A stretch of DNA of 64,000 bases from an uncultured Desulfuromusa sp. Lineage in GTDB: Bacteria; Desulfobacterota; Desulfuromonadia; Desulfuromonadales; Geopsychrobacteraceae. Shown piece by piece: positions 36,965 through 46,047 of this stretch. The stretch spans positions 986,001-1,050,000 of the forward strand of contig NZ_OY776574.1 of assembly GCF_963675815.1 (NCBI RefSeq), read 5' to 3'. Under the pieces are notes generated by a model. The model saw only the letters and a program-made list of their open reading frames with translations, made no database searches and was not told where the DNA came from. Every line of letters starts with the position of its first letter. Within the stretch, counting starts at the first letter, position 1. The translations under genes and the position numbers were made by a program.

Positions 36965-37104
36965 AAGAGCAATATCTTCCCCTTTTTGGGGATAGCCAAA
37001 ACCTGATCTAACCTGATAAAGTTCTTTTCCAGCAAAAACTCCCGGATAACTGAACAACTCATAACGTCTTTTATGAAGATAAATGACGCTTAAAGGTCAT
37101 CATT

Positions 37105-37923
37105 ATGAAAATTGTATCATTCAACGTCAACGGTCTGCGTGCCCGGATTCATCAGCTGCAAGCACTGGTGGAGAAACACAATCCGGATATTATTGCCCTT
37201 CAGGAAACCAAGGTGCATGACAGTGAATTTCCCCACGATCAATTGGAGCCACTAGGGTATCAGATGGTACACCACGGACAAAAAGGGCACTATGGCGTTG
37301 CCACATTTTCCCGAACGGCTCCTGTTGCAGTTCAAAAAGGTTACCCCGGTGAAGACCCTGAACATCAAAGACGTCTGCTTATCACGCGTTATCCATTAGC
37401 GGATGGAAAATTGCTGTGCGTCGTCAACGGTTATTTCCCCCAAGGGGAGAGCAACCAGCATCCGGTTAAATTCCCCAACAAACAAGCTTTTTATGCCAAT
37501 CTGCAACAGTGGCTGGAAACAGAAGCCAACCCTGATGAACACCTCATCGTACTGGGTGATATGAACATTGCACCAGAGGATAGTGATGTTGGAATCGGTC
37601 CGGACAATGAAAAACGTTGGCTCCGCACAGGCAAATGCTGTTTTCTGCCCGAGGAGAGGAAGTGGCTCGACAAAGTCAAGAACTGGGGATTGATTGATAC
37701 GTATCGCTTTGCAAACCCGGAGGACAGCAGCCAGTTCAGCTGGTTTGACTACCGCTCTCGCGGATTTGATCAAGATCCCAAACGTGGCTTGCGGATTGAT
37801 TTGATTCTTGCGACTCAAAAATTAAATCAACTGTGTATGGGAACCGGGATTGACTACCAGCTTCGGGGAATGGAAAAACCCTCAGACCATTGTCCCATCT
37901 GGGCGGAATTTTCTCTTTCCTGA
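37105..37923 (+). CDS. xthA: Exodeoxyribonuclease III (AP endonuclease)
   Basis: XthA repairs abasic sites and degrades duplex DNA 3'-5'. The 272-residue protein has the EEP-fold motifs: MKIVSFNVNGLRARI, metal-binding Glu in LQETKV, LGDMNIAPEDSDVG with the active Asp and Asn, GLRIDLILAT and the catalytic His in SDHCPIW. Length matches the E. coli enzyme type. It starts a new unit after the flagellar genes. Confidence 0.95.
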   Translation: MKIVSFNVNGLRARIHQLQALVEKHNPDIIALQETKVHDSEFPHDQLEPLGYQMVHHGQKGHYGVATFSRTAPVAVQKGYPGEDPEHQRRLLITRYPLADGKLLCVVNGYFPQGESNQHPVKFPNKQAFYANLQQWLETEANPDEHLIVLGDMNIAPEDSDVGIGPDNEKRWLRTGKCCFLPEERKWLDKVKNWGLIDTYRFANPEDSSQFSWFDYRSRGFDQDPKRGLRIDLILATQKLNQLCMGTGIDYQLRGMEKPSDHCPIWAEFSLS

Positions 37924-37954
37924 TCATATTTTATCTTCTGTTGAGGATCCGAAT

Positions 37955-38398
37955 ATGAATCAAAAAATTGAAGACCCTTTGTTTGCACTGTTCCTCCGTT
38001 TCGCCGGTTTTAGTCAGGAACTGTCATCTCATGACGAAGAGTTCTTAAAAAAACAGTTGGAAGAGATAAAAGCCTATGTCGATCGCTACCCGCCGGAAGA
38101 ACATGGGATCCGTACCATTGAATGGATTGAGCAATATGCAAAGAGTTACCGGGACAGGTGGAATAAAGAAATTATCGCCAGAGAGGCTTCAGATCATCGC
38201 TGTGAAGATTGTCCATTGTGTCATGATAACAGCCATCAGCATTGTGAAATTCATGACCAATGGCTGAAGTTGTTGCAACACTATATCGCAAATAAAATGA
38301 CTTCTCAGGATTATATAGAAAAGACCCTGACACTCCTGGCAGCACACAAGGAAGATCTTAAGGTCAAGCTCAGCGACCTGTCTTTACAGCCACTGTAG
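37955..38398 (+). CDS. Uncharacterised Cys/His-rich helical protein
   Basis: The 147-residue product starts at ATG 37955 (MNQKIEDPLFALFL), preceded by TGAGGATCC. It is mostly charged helix with one cluster of metal-type residues near residue 88-105: CEDCPLCHDNSHQHCEIH, holding C-x2-C-x2-C and three His. That may bind zinc or iron-sulphur. I do not recognise the family. It is downstream of xthA by 31 bp, so probably cotranscribed, and its end overlaps the end of the converging MFS gene by 29 bp. Confidence 0.6.
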   Translation: MNQKIEDPLFALFLRFAGFSQELSSHDEEFLKKQLEEIKAYVDRYPPEEHGIRTIEWIEQYAKSYRDRWNKEIIAREASDHRCEDCPLCHDNSHQHCEIHDQWLKLLQHYIANKMTSQDYIEKTLTLLAAHKEDLKVKLSDLSLQPL

Positions 38399-39554
38399 GT
38401 TTCAACCGAAACAGGTAGAGCCCACTCAAAACAGTCAATCCGGCACAGATAAACAGCGTTGTTAACCCTGCAATCTCACCGATCATCCCCAGAATCAAAG
38501 CACCACAAAAAATCCCACTGTCTATGCCACCGGTAAAAATGCCAGTAACTTTGCCCCGGACAGCATATATTTCGTCCCGAACGGCCATTGCGTTGAGTGC
38601 TGGGAACAGCAGCCCATGACCAATGCCGAAAACAAATCCGACAGCAAGCAACCACAGATTGCCATGGACCAGAGGAACCAACAGCAGTCCTGTTGCAGTC
38701 AGTGCTATTCCCCAGGGAATGATCTGGTTTTCACCAATTCGATCGGCCACTTTGCCAACAAAAAAGCGGACGATAACTGCCGCACAAGAATACGCAAAGT
38801 AATAGAGGGAAACATAGCTGAGCTGGCGCTCCGTGGCAAACGGAGCAATAAAGTTCCCAGTCGCAGCGAGTCCAAAGCCAAATAGCAAAGCCAGTCCGGC
38901 ACAAACCAGCTGTTTCCGGGTTTTCAACAAAGCAAAAAAGGACGGTTGCGGTTGTGCCTCCGATGGTTGTAAGTGGTGTTTGTCGCGAATTGGTAATTGC
39001 AGTAAAAATGCGACCCCGGCGAGACCTGAAGCCGTAAAGAAGAAAGCGGAGAAACCGTAATTTTGCAAGATTGGTTCCGCAATCATGGGGCCGATCGCCA
39101 TACCAATCAATCCGGAAGTACCAAACATGCCGATACCTTCATTCAGCCGCTTGATCGGTATCAGATCGACAATAAAAGTGAATACAGCCGTGAACCCTAT
39201 GGCCAGACCAACACCATGAACAATGCGGAGAAACAGCAGCAGAAAATAATAATTTGTGAGAGGGCCCTTGAGCAGCAGGTAACACAGCGGCAGCAGCATC
39301 ATAATGATGCAGCCGATAGTATAACTGCGTTTTCGACCGAATCGGTCGATCATTTCGGCAATCCAAGGACGGCAGAAGGCGGAAGCCAAAGCGAAAACCC
39401 CCATGATGATGCCGATATCCTGATGACTGCCACCCTGACCGGTAATAAACAGAGGAAAGAGGAAAAATGACGAATAACTGGCAACGTAAAAAAGATTTGC
39501 CATAAAAAGGGCAGCAAATGCCGGGGTATAAAGCATTGGATAGATCCAGATCAA
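38370..39554 (-). CDS. Major facilitator superfamily transporter
   Basis: The 394-residue protein has twelve hydrophobic segments and the MFS loop 2-3 motif (IDRFGRKRSY near residue 65) and a matching loop 8-9 motif (KVADRIGENQI). The closest general pattern is the drug/sugar-exporter type of MFS permease; substrate unknown. It overlaps the upstream YqaA-family gene by 4 bp (ATGA), so the two are coupled. Confidence 0.85.
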   Translation of the reverse strand: MIWIYPMLYTPAFAALFMANLFYVASYSSFFLFPLFITGQGGSHQDIGIIMGVFALASAFCRPWIAEMIDRFGRKRSYTIGCIIMMLLPLCYLLLKGPLTNYYFLLLFLRIVHGVGLAIGFTAVFTFIVDLIPIKRLNEGIGMFGTSGLIGMAIGPMIAEPILQNYGFSAFFFTASGLAGVAFLLQLPIRDKHHLQPSEAQPQPSFFALLKTRKQLVCAGLALLFGFGLAATGNFIAPFATERQLSYVSLYYFAYSCAAVIVRFFVGKVADRIGENQIIPWGIALTATGLLLVPLVHGNLWLLAVGFVFGIGHGLLFPALNAMAVRDEIYAVRGKVTGIFTGGIDSGIFCGALILGMIGEIAGLTTLFICAGLTVLSGLYLFRLKPTVAVKTGR

Positions 39555-40018
39555 AAGAGCATTTCTGCCCCGTGTAACGTCAACAAAGCCAGGAATGAAT
39601 AGCGTAATCCTTTACCGGTAGTAACCAGCAGAGTGAAACGGACAATCGGAGTTTTAAGCATCCCGCTGACCAGGCACAATGGATCTCCGATAATCGGTAA
39701 CCATGCCAATAACAGCGACCAGCTTCCATAACGATTAAACCATGTTTCAGCACGCCGCAGTTGGTTTTTCTCAACGCGAAGCAACCTTTTCACCATCCAG
39801 TCGCCTCCATAAGATCCAATCAGATAATTGGTTGCAGCGCCAAGAGAATTGCCGATGGTCGCAATGATGACTGTTGCAAAGGGATTGCTTCCCTGCAGCA
39901 GCAGAGCAACCAGGAACCATTCCGATCCTAAAGGCAATAGAGTCGAAGCCAAGAAACTGATCAGAAAGAGCGACAACAGACCGTATTCATTTAAAAGTTC
40001 CAGCATGAAAAGCATCAT
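39551..40018 (-). CDS. YqaA family (DedA-like/VTT domain) membrane protein
   Basis: The 155-residue product has four to five hydrophobic segments and the YqaA pattern: SFLASTLLPLGSEWFLVALL, GNSLGAATNYLIGSYGGDW, and AETWFNRYGSWSLLLAWLPIIGDPLCLVSGML. VTT-domain proteins act in lipid scrambling or flipping in known cases (DedA), but the YqaA branch is uncharacterised. It is the first gene of a two-gene minus-strand unit with the MFS transporter. Confidence 0.8.
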   Translation of the reverse strand: MMLFMLELLNEYGLLSLFLISFLASTLLPLGSEWFLVALLLQGSNPFATVIIATIGNSLGAATNYLIGSYGGDWMVKRLLRVEKNQLRRAETWFNRYGSWSLLLAWLPIIGDPLCLVSGMLKTPIVRFTLLVTTGKGLRYSFLALLTLHGAEMLF

Positions 40019-40055
40019 AGCAGAGACACCGCCGGAAGCAATGGCTGAAAAGGCC

Positions 40056-40084
40056 TTGTCGCCTGACTTCTCAGGGTGTAAATT
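40056..40084 (+). promoter_or_regulatory. Possible sigma-70 promoter of the menaquinone cluster
   Basis: TTGTCG (40056-40061), 17 bases, TAAATT (40079-40084) lies 42 bp before the UbiA-family start codon. Each box matches consensus at four of six positions. Confidence 0.4.
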
Positions 40085-40125
40085 ACCCGCTTCGTTATTT
40101 TCACAATGAAAAGAAAGTTGATCCG

Positions 40126-41001
40126 ATGGATAAAAAACAGGTGTTCGACAAAATTAAAACCCTGCTGGAAATGATCAAATTCTCCCATACCATTTTCGCT
40201 TTCCCATTTGCATTAATGGGAGTGATATTGGCAGCTCTGGCCAGTGGAAAGCCCCCCGGGGCTGGTCAGGTTTTCTGGATTTGTATGGCGATGGTCGGCG
40301 CAAGAACGGCAGCAATGGGACTGAATCGACTCATCGATGCAAAGATTGATGCCGGTAATCCACGGACTGCAGAGCGGCATATTCCCGCAGGGAAAGTGTC
40401 GATTCCGGAAGCGAGTTTGTTTATCTTCGTCGCTCTGGTCATTTTCTTTTTTTCTGCCTGGATGTTGAATCCACTCTGTCTAAAACTTGCACCCGTCGTT
40501 GTTGGATTTTTTATCCTTTACGCTTACTGTAAACGCTTTACCCATTTCGCCCATCTCGTACTGGGACTTTGTCTTGCTGCCGCACCTATAGGAGCCTGGG
40601 TGGCGTTACGTGGCGACCTTGGCTGGTCAGTCATCGCTCTTGGGATTGCGGTTTTATTCTGGGTTTCCGGCTTTGATGTTTTTTATGCTCTTCAGGACTA
40701 TGATTATGATGTCGAAAACGGTTTACACTCCGTTCCATCAAAATTAGGCAAAGAGAAATCTTTTCTCCTGGTCCGAATTTTCCATGCCCTGATGCTGGTA
40801 TTTCTGCTGCTGGTGTTGCCGGGAAGCGGATTGGGCTGGATTTATTTTTCCGGGGTCGTCGTGGTTGCCGGACTTTTGGTCTATGAACATCTATTGGTAA
40901 AACCGGATGATCTCTCCAGATTGGATGCGGCTTTTTTCAACATGAACGGTTATATCAGCGTAACAATTTTTGCGTTTACCCTGGTCGATGCGTTAGTCTG
41001 A
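40126..41001 (+). CDS. mqnP: UbiA-family polyprenyltransferase (menaquinone futalosine route, MqnP-type)
   Basis: The 291-residue integral membrane protein has about eight helices and the prenyl-diphosphate Asp motifs NRLIDAKIDAGNPRTAERHIPAG (first) and DVFYALQDYDYDVENGLHSVP (second). UbiA enzymes attach a polyprenyl chain to an aromatic acid. Its place just before ubiX-like, mqnE and mqnC points to prenylation of the naphthoate made by the futalosine route rather than to ubiquinone synthesis; that assignment is by context. Confidence 0.85.
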   Translation: MDKKQVFDKIKTLLEMIKFSHTIFAFPFALMGVILAALASGKPPGAGQVFWICMAMVGARTAAMGLNRLIDAKIDAGNPRTAERHIPAGKVSIPEASLFIFVALVIFFFSAWMLNPLCLKLAPVVVGFFILYAYCKRFTHFAHLVLGLCLAAAPIGAWVALRGDLGWSVIALGIAVLFWVSGFDVFYALQDYDYDVENGLHSVPSKLGKEKSFLLVRIFHALMLVFLLLVLPGSGLGWIYFSGVVVVAGLLVYEHLLVKPDDLSRLDAAFFNMNGYISVTIFAFTLVDALV

Positions 41002-41017
41002 GGATCGGAAAAGTTTT

Positions 41018-41127
41018 TTTAACGGAGAGACGCTAAGAACGGAGAGTTCGCAGAGAACATCTTTTTTTTACCTTAAAGTCCAAAACAGAAGTTCTAAACT
41101 TTGCTTTCTCTTCTCCTCTGCGTTAAA
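41018..41127. repeat. Imperfect palindromic repeat of the GCAGAG type
   Basis: Outer arms TTTAACGGAGAG (41018-41029) and CTCTGCGTTAAA (41116-41127) pair at 11 of 12 positions, and the intervening DNA repeats the ACGGAGAG/GCAGAG word several times. It fills the gap between the UbiA-like and UbiX-like genes. It looks like a degenerate copy of the dispersed CGCAGAG-rich palindromes found in many proteobacterial genomes; copy number cannot be seen from one window. Confidence 0.5.
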
Positions 41128-41152
41128 TCTTTTGATTTTGAAGTAGGTCGTT

Positions 41153-41755
41153 ATGAAAAAAATCGTTGTTGGCATAACCGGAGCTTCCGGTTCCATTTAT
41201 GGCTTACGCCTGATTGAAGAACTGTTGCATGCAGAAATGCAGGTCACAGTTTTGTTGACCGCTGCCGGTCGCCAGGTGCTTGGTTTTGAAACCGGCCTCA
41301 ATCTGACAGAGGAGCCCCAGGAGTGCCGACAACAGCTCACAGAATATTTTGGAGCCTCTGAAAACCTGGACTATTACGCCCTGAATGATTTTTTCGCCCC
41401 GCCAGCCAGCGGGTCAAATCCGGCAGAAGCTGTCGTTATTTGCCCCTGCTCCATGGGGACTGTTGGTCGCATTGCCGCAGGATTATCAGATAATTTACTT
41501 GAGCGGGTTGCGGATGTTGCCATGAAAGAAAACAGAAAATTGTTGCTGGTCCCTCGCGAAACACCATTCAATCAAATTCACCTGGAAAATTTACTCCGGC
41601 TGTCCAAAGCAGGAGCACAAATATTACCCGCGATGCCGGGATTCTACCAGCAGCCGGACACAGTTGCCGATCTGGTGAACTTTGTCGTCGGGAAAATCTT
41701 GGATAACCTTGGCGTTGAGCACCAGTTGTTCAAGCGCTGGGGAACAGAAAAATAA
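41153..41755 (+). CDS. ubiX: UbiX-family flavin prenyltransferase
   Basis: UbiX makes prenylated FMN, the cofactor of UbiD-type decarboxylases. The 200-residue protein has the N-terminal KKIVVGITGASGSIYGLRLIEEL, the PCSMGTVGRIAAGLSDNLLERVADVAMKENRKLLLVPRETPFNQIHLENL core and AMPGFYQQP, all family hallmarks. In the futalosine pathway a UbiD-like enzyme (MqnL type) needs this cofactor; the ubiD partner is not in the window. Confidence 0.93.
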   Translation: MKKIVVGITGASGSIYGLRLIEELLHAEMQVTVLLTAAGRQVLGFETGLNLTEEPQECRQQLTEYFGASENLDYYALNDFFAPPASGSNPAEAVVICPCSMGTVGRIAAGLSDNLLERVADVAMKENRKLLLVPRETPFNQIHLENLLRLSKAGAQILPAMPGFYQQPDTVADLVNFVVGKILDNLGVEHQLFKRWGTEK

Positions 41756-41772
41756 AAATGACAGGAACACAC

Positions 41773-42852
41773 ATGACTGATCAGTTACAAAAAATACAAG
41801 TTAAAATCCAGAATAATCAACGCATCAATGATGCTGATGCGTTGGCACTGTTTGAATCAAACGATCTGTTGGCCATTGGAACCTTAGCCGCAGCGGTGAA
41901 TCAGAAAAAGAACGCCGACAGGGTTTACTTTAATGTCAACCGACATATTAATTACACCAATATCTGCGTCAACCAATGTATTTTTTGCGCCTTCTCCAAG
42001 TTGGAAAAAGACGCTGAAGGTTATACTCTGGCATTGGATGATATTCGCGCAAAAGCTGAAGAGGCCGTCGCAGCGGGAGCAACAGAGATCCATTCTGTCG
42101 GTGGCCTCCATCCTCGATTACCTTTCAGCTTTTATCTTGATATGTTGCGAACCATCAAAGCGGTTTCTCCACAATTGCACATCAAGGCTTTTACTGCGGT
42201 CGAGATTGACTATTTTTCCAAGATCAGCCACATGCCGGTCCCTGAAGTGATCAGCGCATTACAGGAAGCAGGTCTGGGTTCGATGCCCGGCGGCGGAGCC
42301 GAAATATTAAGAAAAGAGGTCCGTGATAAGATCTGCCCGGAAAAAATCTCGGGGGAGCGCTGGCTTGAAGTGATCGAGCAGGTTCATAACGCCGGCTTGA
42401 AGAGTAATGCCACAATGCTATTTGGCCACCTGGAAAACTATTCTGACCGGGTAGATCATATGCGCCGTCTGCGTGAACTTCAGGATCGGACCGGAGGCTT
42501 TCAGAGCTTTATCCCGCTGGCATTCCAACCTGATAATACCAGGGTTCCCGGAGCCACAGGAGTGGGCGGTGTGGATGCACTGAAAACCCTGGCCATCAGT
42601 CGCATTTATCTGGACAATTTTCAGCATGTCAAAGCCTATTGGGTGATGCTTGGAATGAAAATCGCTCAGACTGCACTCTGCTTCGGTGTAAACGATCTGG
42701 ATGGGACCGTGATTGAGGAACAGATTGGCCATGATGCCGGAGCAGATTCTCCACAGGTCATCGCAAAAGATCGCATTATCAACCTGATTCGCAAAGCAGG
42801 GAAAACGCCGGTAGAACGGGATACCCTGTATAACGAACTCACTGTTTATTAA
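41773..42852 (+). CDS. mqnE: Aminofutalosine synthase MqnE (radical SAM)
   Basis: MqnE joins 3-enolpyruvylbenzoate-derived substrate to SAM's adenosyl group to make aminofutalosine, an early step of futalosine-route menaquinone synthesis. The 359-residue protein has the radical SAM cluster C65-x3-C69-x2-C72 (ICVNQCIFCAF), IHSVGGLHPRLPF, IKAFTAVEIDYFS and GGFQSFIPLAFQPDN, matching MqnE rather than MqnC. ATG at 41773 has AGGA six bases before it; an earlier ATG at 41758 is also in frame. mqnC follows after 12 bp. Confidence 0.92.
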   Translation: MTDQLQKIQVKIQNNQRINDADALALFESNDLLAIGTLAAAVNQKKNADRVYFNVNRHINYTNICVNQCIFCAFSKLEKDAEGYTLALDDIRAKAEEAVAAGATEIHSVGGLHPRLPFSFYLDMLRTIKAVSPQLHIKAFTAVEIDYFSKISHMPVPEVISALQEAGLGSMPGGGAEILRKEVRDKICPEKISGERWLEVIEQVHNAGLKSNATMLFGHLENYSDRVDHMRRLRELQDRTGGFQSFIPLAFQPDNTRVPGATGVGGVDALKTLAISRIYLDNFQHVKAYWVMLGMKIAQTALCFGVNDLDGTVIEEQIGHDAGADSPQVIAKDRIINLIRKAGKTPVERDTLYNELTVY

Positions 42853-42864
42853 TTATCGGGATTT

Positions 42865-43935
42865 ATGGATATTTACCAAAAAATTGAAAAGAACATTGCT
42901 GACGGGCAGGGCATTGATCGTGCTCAGGCCTTGTGGTTGCTGACCGAGGCTGAACTGCTTGAAGTCGGCAAACTGGCAAACGTAATCCGGCAGAAAAAAC
43001 ATCCCGAAAATCGGGTCACCTTTGTCGTTGATCGAAACGTGAACTACTCGAATATCTGCGAGTCGCAATGTAAATTCTGTGCTTTTTACCGTTCCGCTGA
43101 CGATCATGATGCCTATCTCCTTGATAATGAAACTATCTTTGCCAAGGTCCAGGAGCTGGTTGAAAATGACGGCACTCAGCTGTTGATGCAAGGCGGCCTT
43201 CATCCAACCCTGAAAATTGATTGGTTTGAAAACCTGTTCCGGCAATTAAAAGAGCGCTTTCCACAAGTCCAGATCCACTCCCTCTCCCCAGCTGAAGTGA
43301 TTCATATCGCCAAGCTCTCTGGCTTGACCATGGAGGAGTGTTTAAAGCGATTGCAGGCTTCCGGATTAGCTTCCGTTCCAGGTGGCGGTGCAGAAATCCT
43401 CGTCGATAAAGTACGGCAAATGATTTCCCCCAATAAAATCGGTTGGAAACAATGGGCATGGGTGATGGAGGAAGCTCATAGTTTAGGCATGCGGACCACG
43501 GCAACGATGATGTTCGGGAGCAAAGAGACGGCCGAAGATATTATTGAGCATCTGTTCCGCATTCGTGAAATTCAGCAGCGAACCGGCGGTTTCACAGCAT
43601 TTATTCCCTGGTCATATCAACCTGACAACACCGAGCTGGGCGGTGAATCAGCCAGTGGGATCGAGTACCTGAAAGTTTTAGCCGTATCGCGGATTGTTCT
43701 TGATAACATCGACAACATTCAGGCGAGCTGGGTCACCCAAGGGGCACGGATGGCACAGGTTGCGTTATTTTTTGGTGGAAATGACCTGGGCGGAACGATG
43801 TTGGAAGAAAATGTTGTCGCCGCTGCCGGATGCTCATTTCGGATGTCGCAGGATGAGATCGTCGAACTGGTGCGTGGTGCAGGATTTACACCTGCCCGAA
43901 GGACAACTGAATATCAAATTTTGAAGGAATATTGA
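42865..43935 (+). CDS. mqnC: Cyclic dehypoxanthinyl futalosine synthase MqnC (radical SAM)
   Basis: MqnC cyclises dehypoxanthinyl futalosine, a later step in the same pathway. The 356-residue protein has C65-x3-C69-x2-C72 (ICESQCKFCAF), LLMQGGLHPTLKIDWFE, IHSLSPAEVIHIAKLSG and GGFTAFIPWSYQPDNTEL, typical of MqnC. It is a paralogue of the gene before it, about 12 bp away, and its end overlaps hisC by 4 bp. Confidence 0.93.
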   Translation: MDIYQKIEKNIADGQGIDRAQALWLLTEAELLEVGKLANVIRQKKHPENRVTFVVDRNVNYSNICESQCKFCAFYRSADDHDAYLLDNETIFAKVQELVENDGTQLLMQGGLHPTLKIDWFENLFRQLKERFPQVQIHSLSPAEVIHIAKLSGLTMEECLKRLQASGLASVPGGGAEILVDKVRQMISPNKIGWKQWAWVMEEAHSLGMRTTATMMFGSKETAEDIIEHLFRIREIQQRTGGFTAFIPWSYQPDNTELGGESASGIEYLKVLAVSRIVLDNIDNIQASWVTQGARMAQVALFFGGNDLGGTMLEENVVAAAGCSFRMSQDEIVELVRGAGFTPARRTTEYQILKEY

Positions 43936-44987
43936 TGATGATTTCTTTACGTAAAAATATTGCGGCCATGGATCGTTATGTCCCGGGCTTTCAACCTGAT
44001 GAACCGGGCTGGATCAAACTGAATACCAACGAGAACCCCTATCCGCCATCACCAAAAGTGGTTGCGGCCATTCAGGAAGAGCTGGCTAACGGTGGAGAGA
44101 ACCTGCGTAAATATCCCGATGCCGGAAGTAAAGAGGCACGGCGTGTTGCTGCGGAGCTGTACGGGGTCGATCCATCCTGGGTGATTATGGCCAATGGTTC
44201 GGATGAACTTCTCAACAACTTGATTCGCGCATTTGCCGATGCCGGTGATGAGGTTGGCTTTGTCCATCCATCATATTCCTATTACTCCACCCTGGCCGAT
44301 ATTCAAGGGGCAAAAGTTGTCACCTTCGGGTTAACTGATGACACCAGAATTGCCGGGTTCCCGGAAACATATACGGGAAAGATTTTTTTCCTCACCAGTC
44401 CTAATGCTCCTCTCGGTCTCGGATTCCATAACGATTACATCTCTGAACTGGCGGAGCGCTGCGAAGGAATTCTGGTCGTCGACGAAGCCTATGTCGATTT
44501 CACCGATGTATCAGCAATGGAATTGGTGAAAAAATATGAAAATCTTGTCGTCACCAGAACCTTCTCTAAAAGTTATTCCCTCGCGGGTATGCGCCTGGGG
44601 CTGGCCGTTGCGCGCCCTGAGGTTATTGCGGCCCTTGACAAAATCCGTGACCACTACCATCTCGATCGGTTGGCTCTGGTTGCCGCTACAGCAGCCTTAA
44701 AAGATCAGACTTATCTCCGGTCAACGGTTTCCAGAATTTGTGCAACCCGGGACTGGTTCAGCTCTGAATTGCGTCAACTTGGTTATCAGATCCCTCCGTC
44801 ACAAACGAATTATGTTTTTGCAGCGGCTCCGGACGCTGATGGCAAACAGGTCTATGATGCCCTCTTTGCCCATAAAATTCTCGTCCGCTACTTTTCTGAC
44901 CCTCTCCTTTCCCACGGGACCCGCATCTCCATGGGCACGCGTGGAGACATGGAGAAAACCTTGGCGGTCCTCAGTGAACTCGACTGA
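43932..44987 (+). CDS. hisC: Histidinol-phosphate aminotransferase
   Basis: HisC is the PLP-dependent transaminase of histidine synthesis. The 351-residue protein has LNTNENPYPPSPKV, MANGSDELLNNLIRAF, the PLP-binding Lys K213 in TRTFSKSYSLAGMRLG, and the C-terminal substrate Arg in GTRISMGTRGDMEK. It overlaps mqnC by 4 bp and the following mutY by 14 bp. Related aminotransferases for aromatic amino acids exist, but the length and motifs fit HisC. Other his genes are not nearby. Confidence 0.9.
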   Translation: MMMISLRKNIAAMDRYVPGFQPDEPGWIKLNTNENPYPPSPKVVAAIQEELANGGENLRKYPDAGSKEARRVAAELYGVDPSWVIMANGSDELLNNLIRAFADAGDEVGFVHPSYSYYSTLADIQGAKVVTFGLTDDTRIAGFPETYTGKIFFLTSPNAPLGLGFHNDYISELAERCEGILVVDEAYVDFTDVSAMELVKKYENLVVTRTFSKSYSLAGMRLGLAVARPEVIAALDKIRDHYHLDRLALVAATAALKDQTYLRSTVSRICATRDWFSSELRQLGYQIPPSQTNYVFAAAPDADGKQVYDALFAHKILVRYFSDPLLSHGTRISMGTRGDMEKTLAVLSELD

Positions 44988-46047
44988 CATCCCTTTTTGT
45001 CCCGCTGATTTTACCCAGCAGTTGTTGGCATGGTACGGCAAATCAGGACGTGACCTCCCTTGGCGCAACACCCGCGACCCTTACCGGATATGGCTGTCGG
45101 AAATCATGCTGCAGCAGACCACAGTCACAGCCGTTATTGGTTATTATCAGCGCTTTCTGAAAAAAATCCCAACAGTGGAAGCTCTGGCTGCGAGTCCCCT
45201 GGAAGAGGTTATCGACCTCTGGGCAGGGTTGGGTTACTACTCGCGAGCGAGAAATCTTCATGCAGCAGCAAAAATGGTCGTGCAACAACATCAAGGACAG
45301 TTTCCGGACGACGCTGAATCTTTACAGCAACTCCCCGGGGTGGGACGCTCAACCGCTGGAGCCATTTCATCATTGGCCTTTGACCGCTCGGCCCCGATTC
45401 TGGATGGCAATGTTCGTCGCGTTCTCTGCCGCCTGTTTGCCCTGCAGGAGCCCCCTCGTTCAACAGGTGCAGACAAGCAACTCTGGCAATGGTCGGAACA
45501 ATTGACACCTGTTGATCAGGTGCATGACTATACCCAGGCAATTATGGATCTGGGTGCTATAATCTGCCTTCCTCGCAAACCTCTGTGTGATCAATGTCCA
45601 GTGCTCGAACTCTGCCAGGCACATAAATTGGGAATCGAACAGACACTCCCTCTAAAAGCAAAAACCAAAAAAATTCCAACCCGGTCAGAAGTTGCTTTAT
45701 TGATTAATCATCACGACCGCTATCTGGTCAGACGCCGCATCGCCACAGGATTTCTAGGTGGAATGTGGGAATTTCCAACAATCCATCTGGCTGCTGACGA
45801 AGACCCAATGAAGAAGTTGAGTATCCTGCTCTCCGATTTTTCTCTTAACGGAGCTGCCGAACCTGTTGGCAACATTCAACATATTTATAGTCACTTTCGC
45901 TTAAAATCTTATGCCTTTCGTAAAAAAGTTGAAGATTTTCCTCAGGTTTCTGCAGGGGACAATCATTGGTTCTCTGTTGATGAACTGAAAAGTATCGCTC
46001 TTCATGGAGCTCATAAAAAAGTATTACAGATGCTGACTGGAGCTTAA
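44974..46047 (+). CDS. mutY: A/G-specific adenine DNA glycosylase MutY
   Basis: MutY removes adenine paired with 8-oxoguanine. The frame is open well upstream, but the first residues belonging to the family are FTQQLLAWYGKSGRDLPWR, so GTG at 44974 within the hisC end is the best start (357 residues); ribosome site is weak and coupling to hisC is likely. Seen are the helix-hairpin-helix GLGYYSRARN...LPGVGRSTAGAI with catalytic Asp in ILDGNVRRVL, the 4Fe-4S C-x6-C-x2-C-x5-C (CLPRKPLCDQCPVLELC) and a C-terminal NUDIX-like 8-oxoG domain (LLINHHDRYLVRRR, GMWEFP). Confidence 0.92.
   Translation: MNSTDIPFCPADFTQQLLAWYGKSGRDLPWRNTRDPYRIWLSEIMLQQTTVTAVIGYYQRFLKKIPTVEALAASPLEEVIDLWAGLGYYSRARNLHAAAKMVVQQHQGQFPDDAESLQQLPGVGRSTAGAISSLAFDRSAPILDGNVRRVLCRLFALQEPPRSTGADKQLWQWSEQLTPVDQVHDYTQAIMDLGAIICLPRKPLCDQCPVLELCQAHKLGIEQTLPLKAKTKKIPTRSEVALLINHHDRYLVRRRIATGFLGGMWEFPTIHLAADEDPMKKLSILLSDFSLNGAAEPVGNIQHIYSHFRLKSYAFRKKVEDFPQVSAGDNHWFSVDELKSIALHGAHKKVLQMLTGA

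Noticed and set aside
36973..36994. Terminator after flgJ
   Set aside because: The TCCCC/GGGGA stem is short and not followed by a T run.
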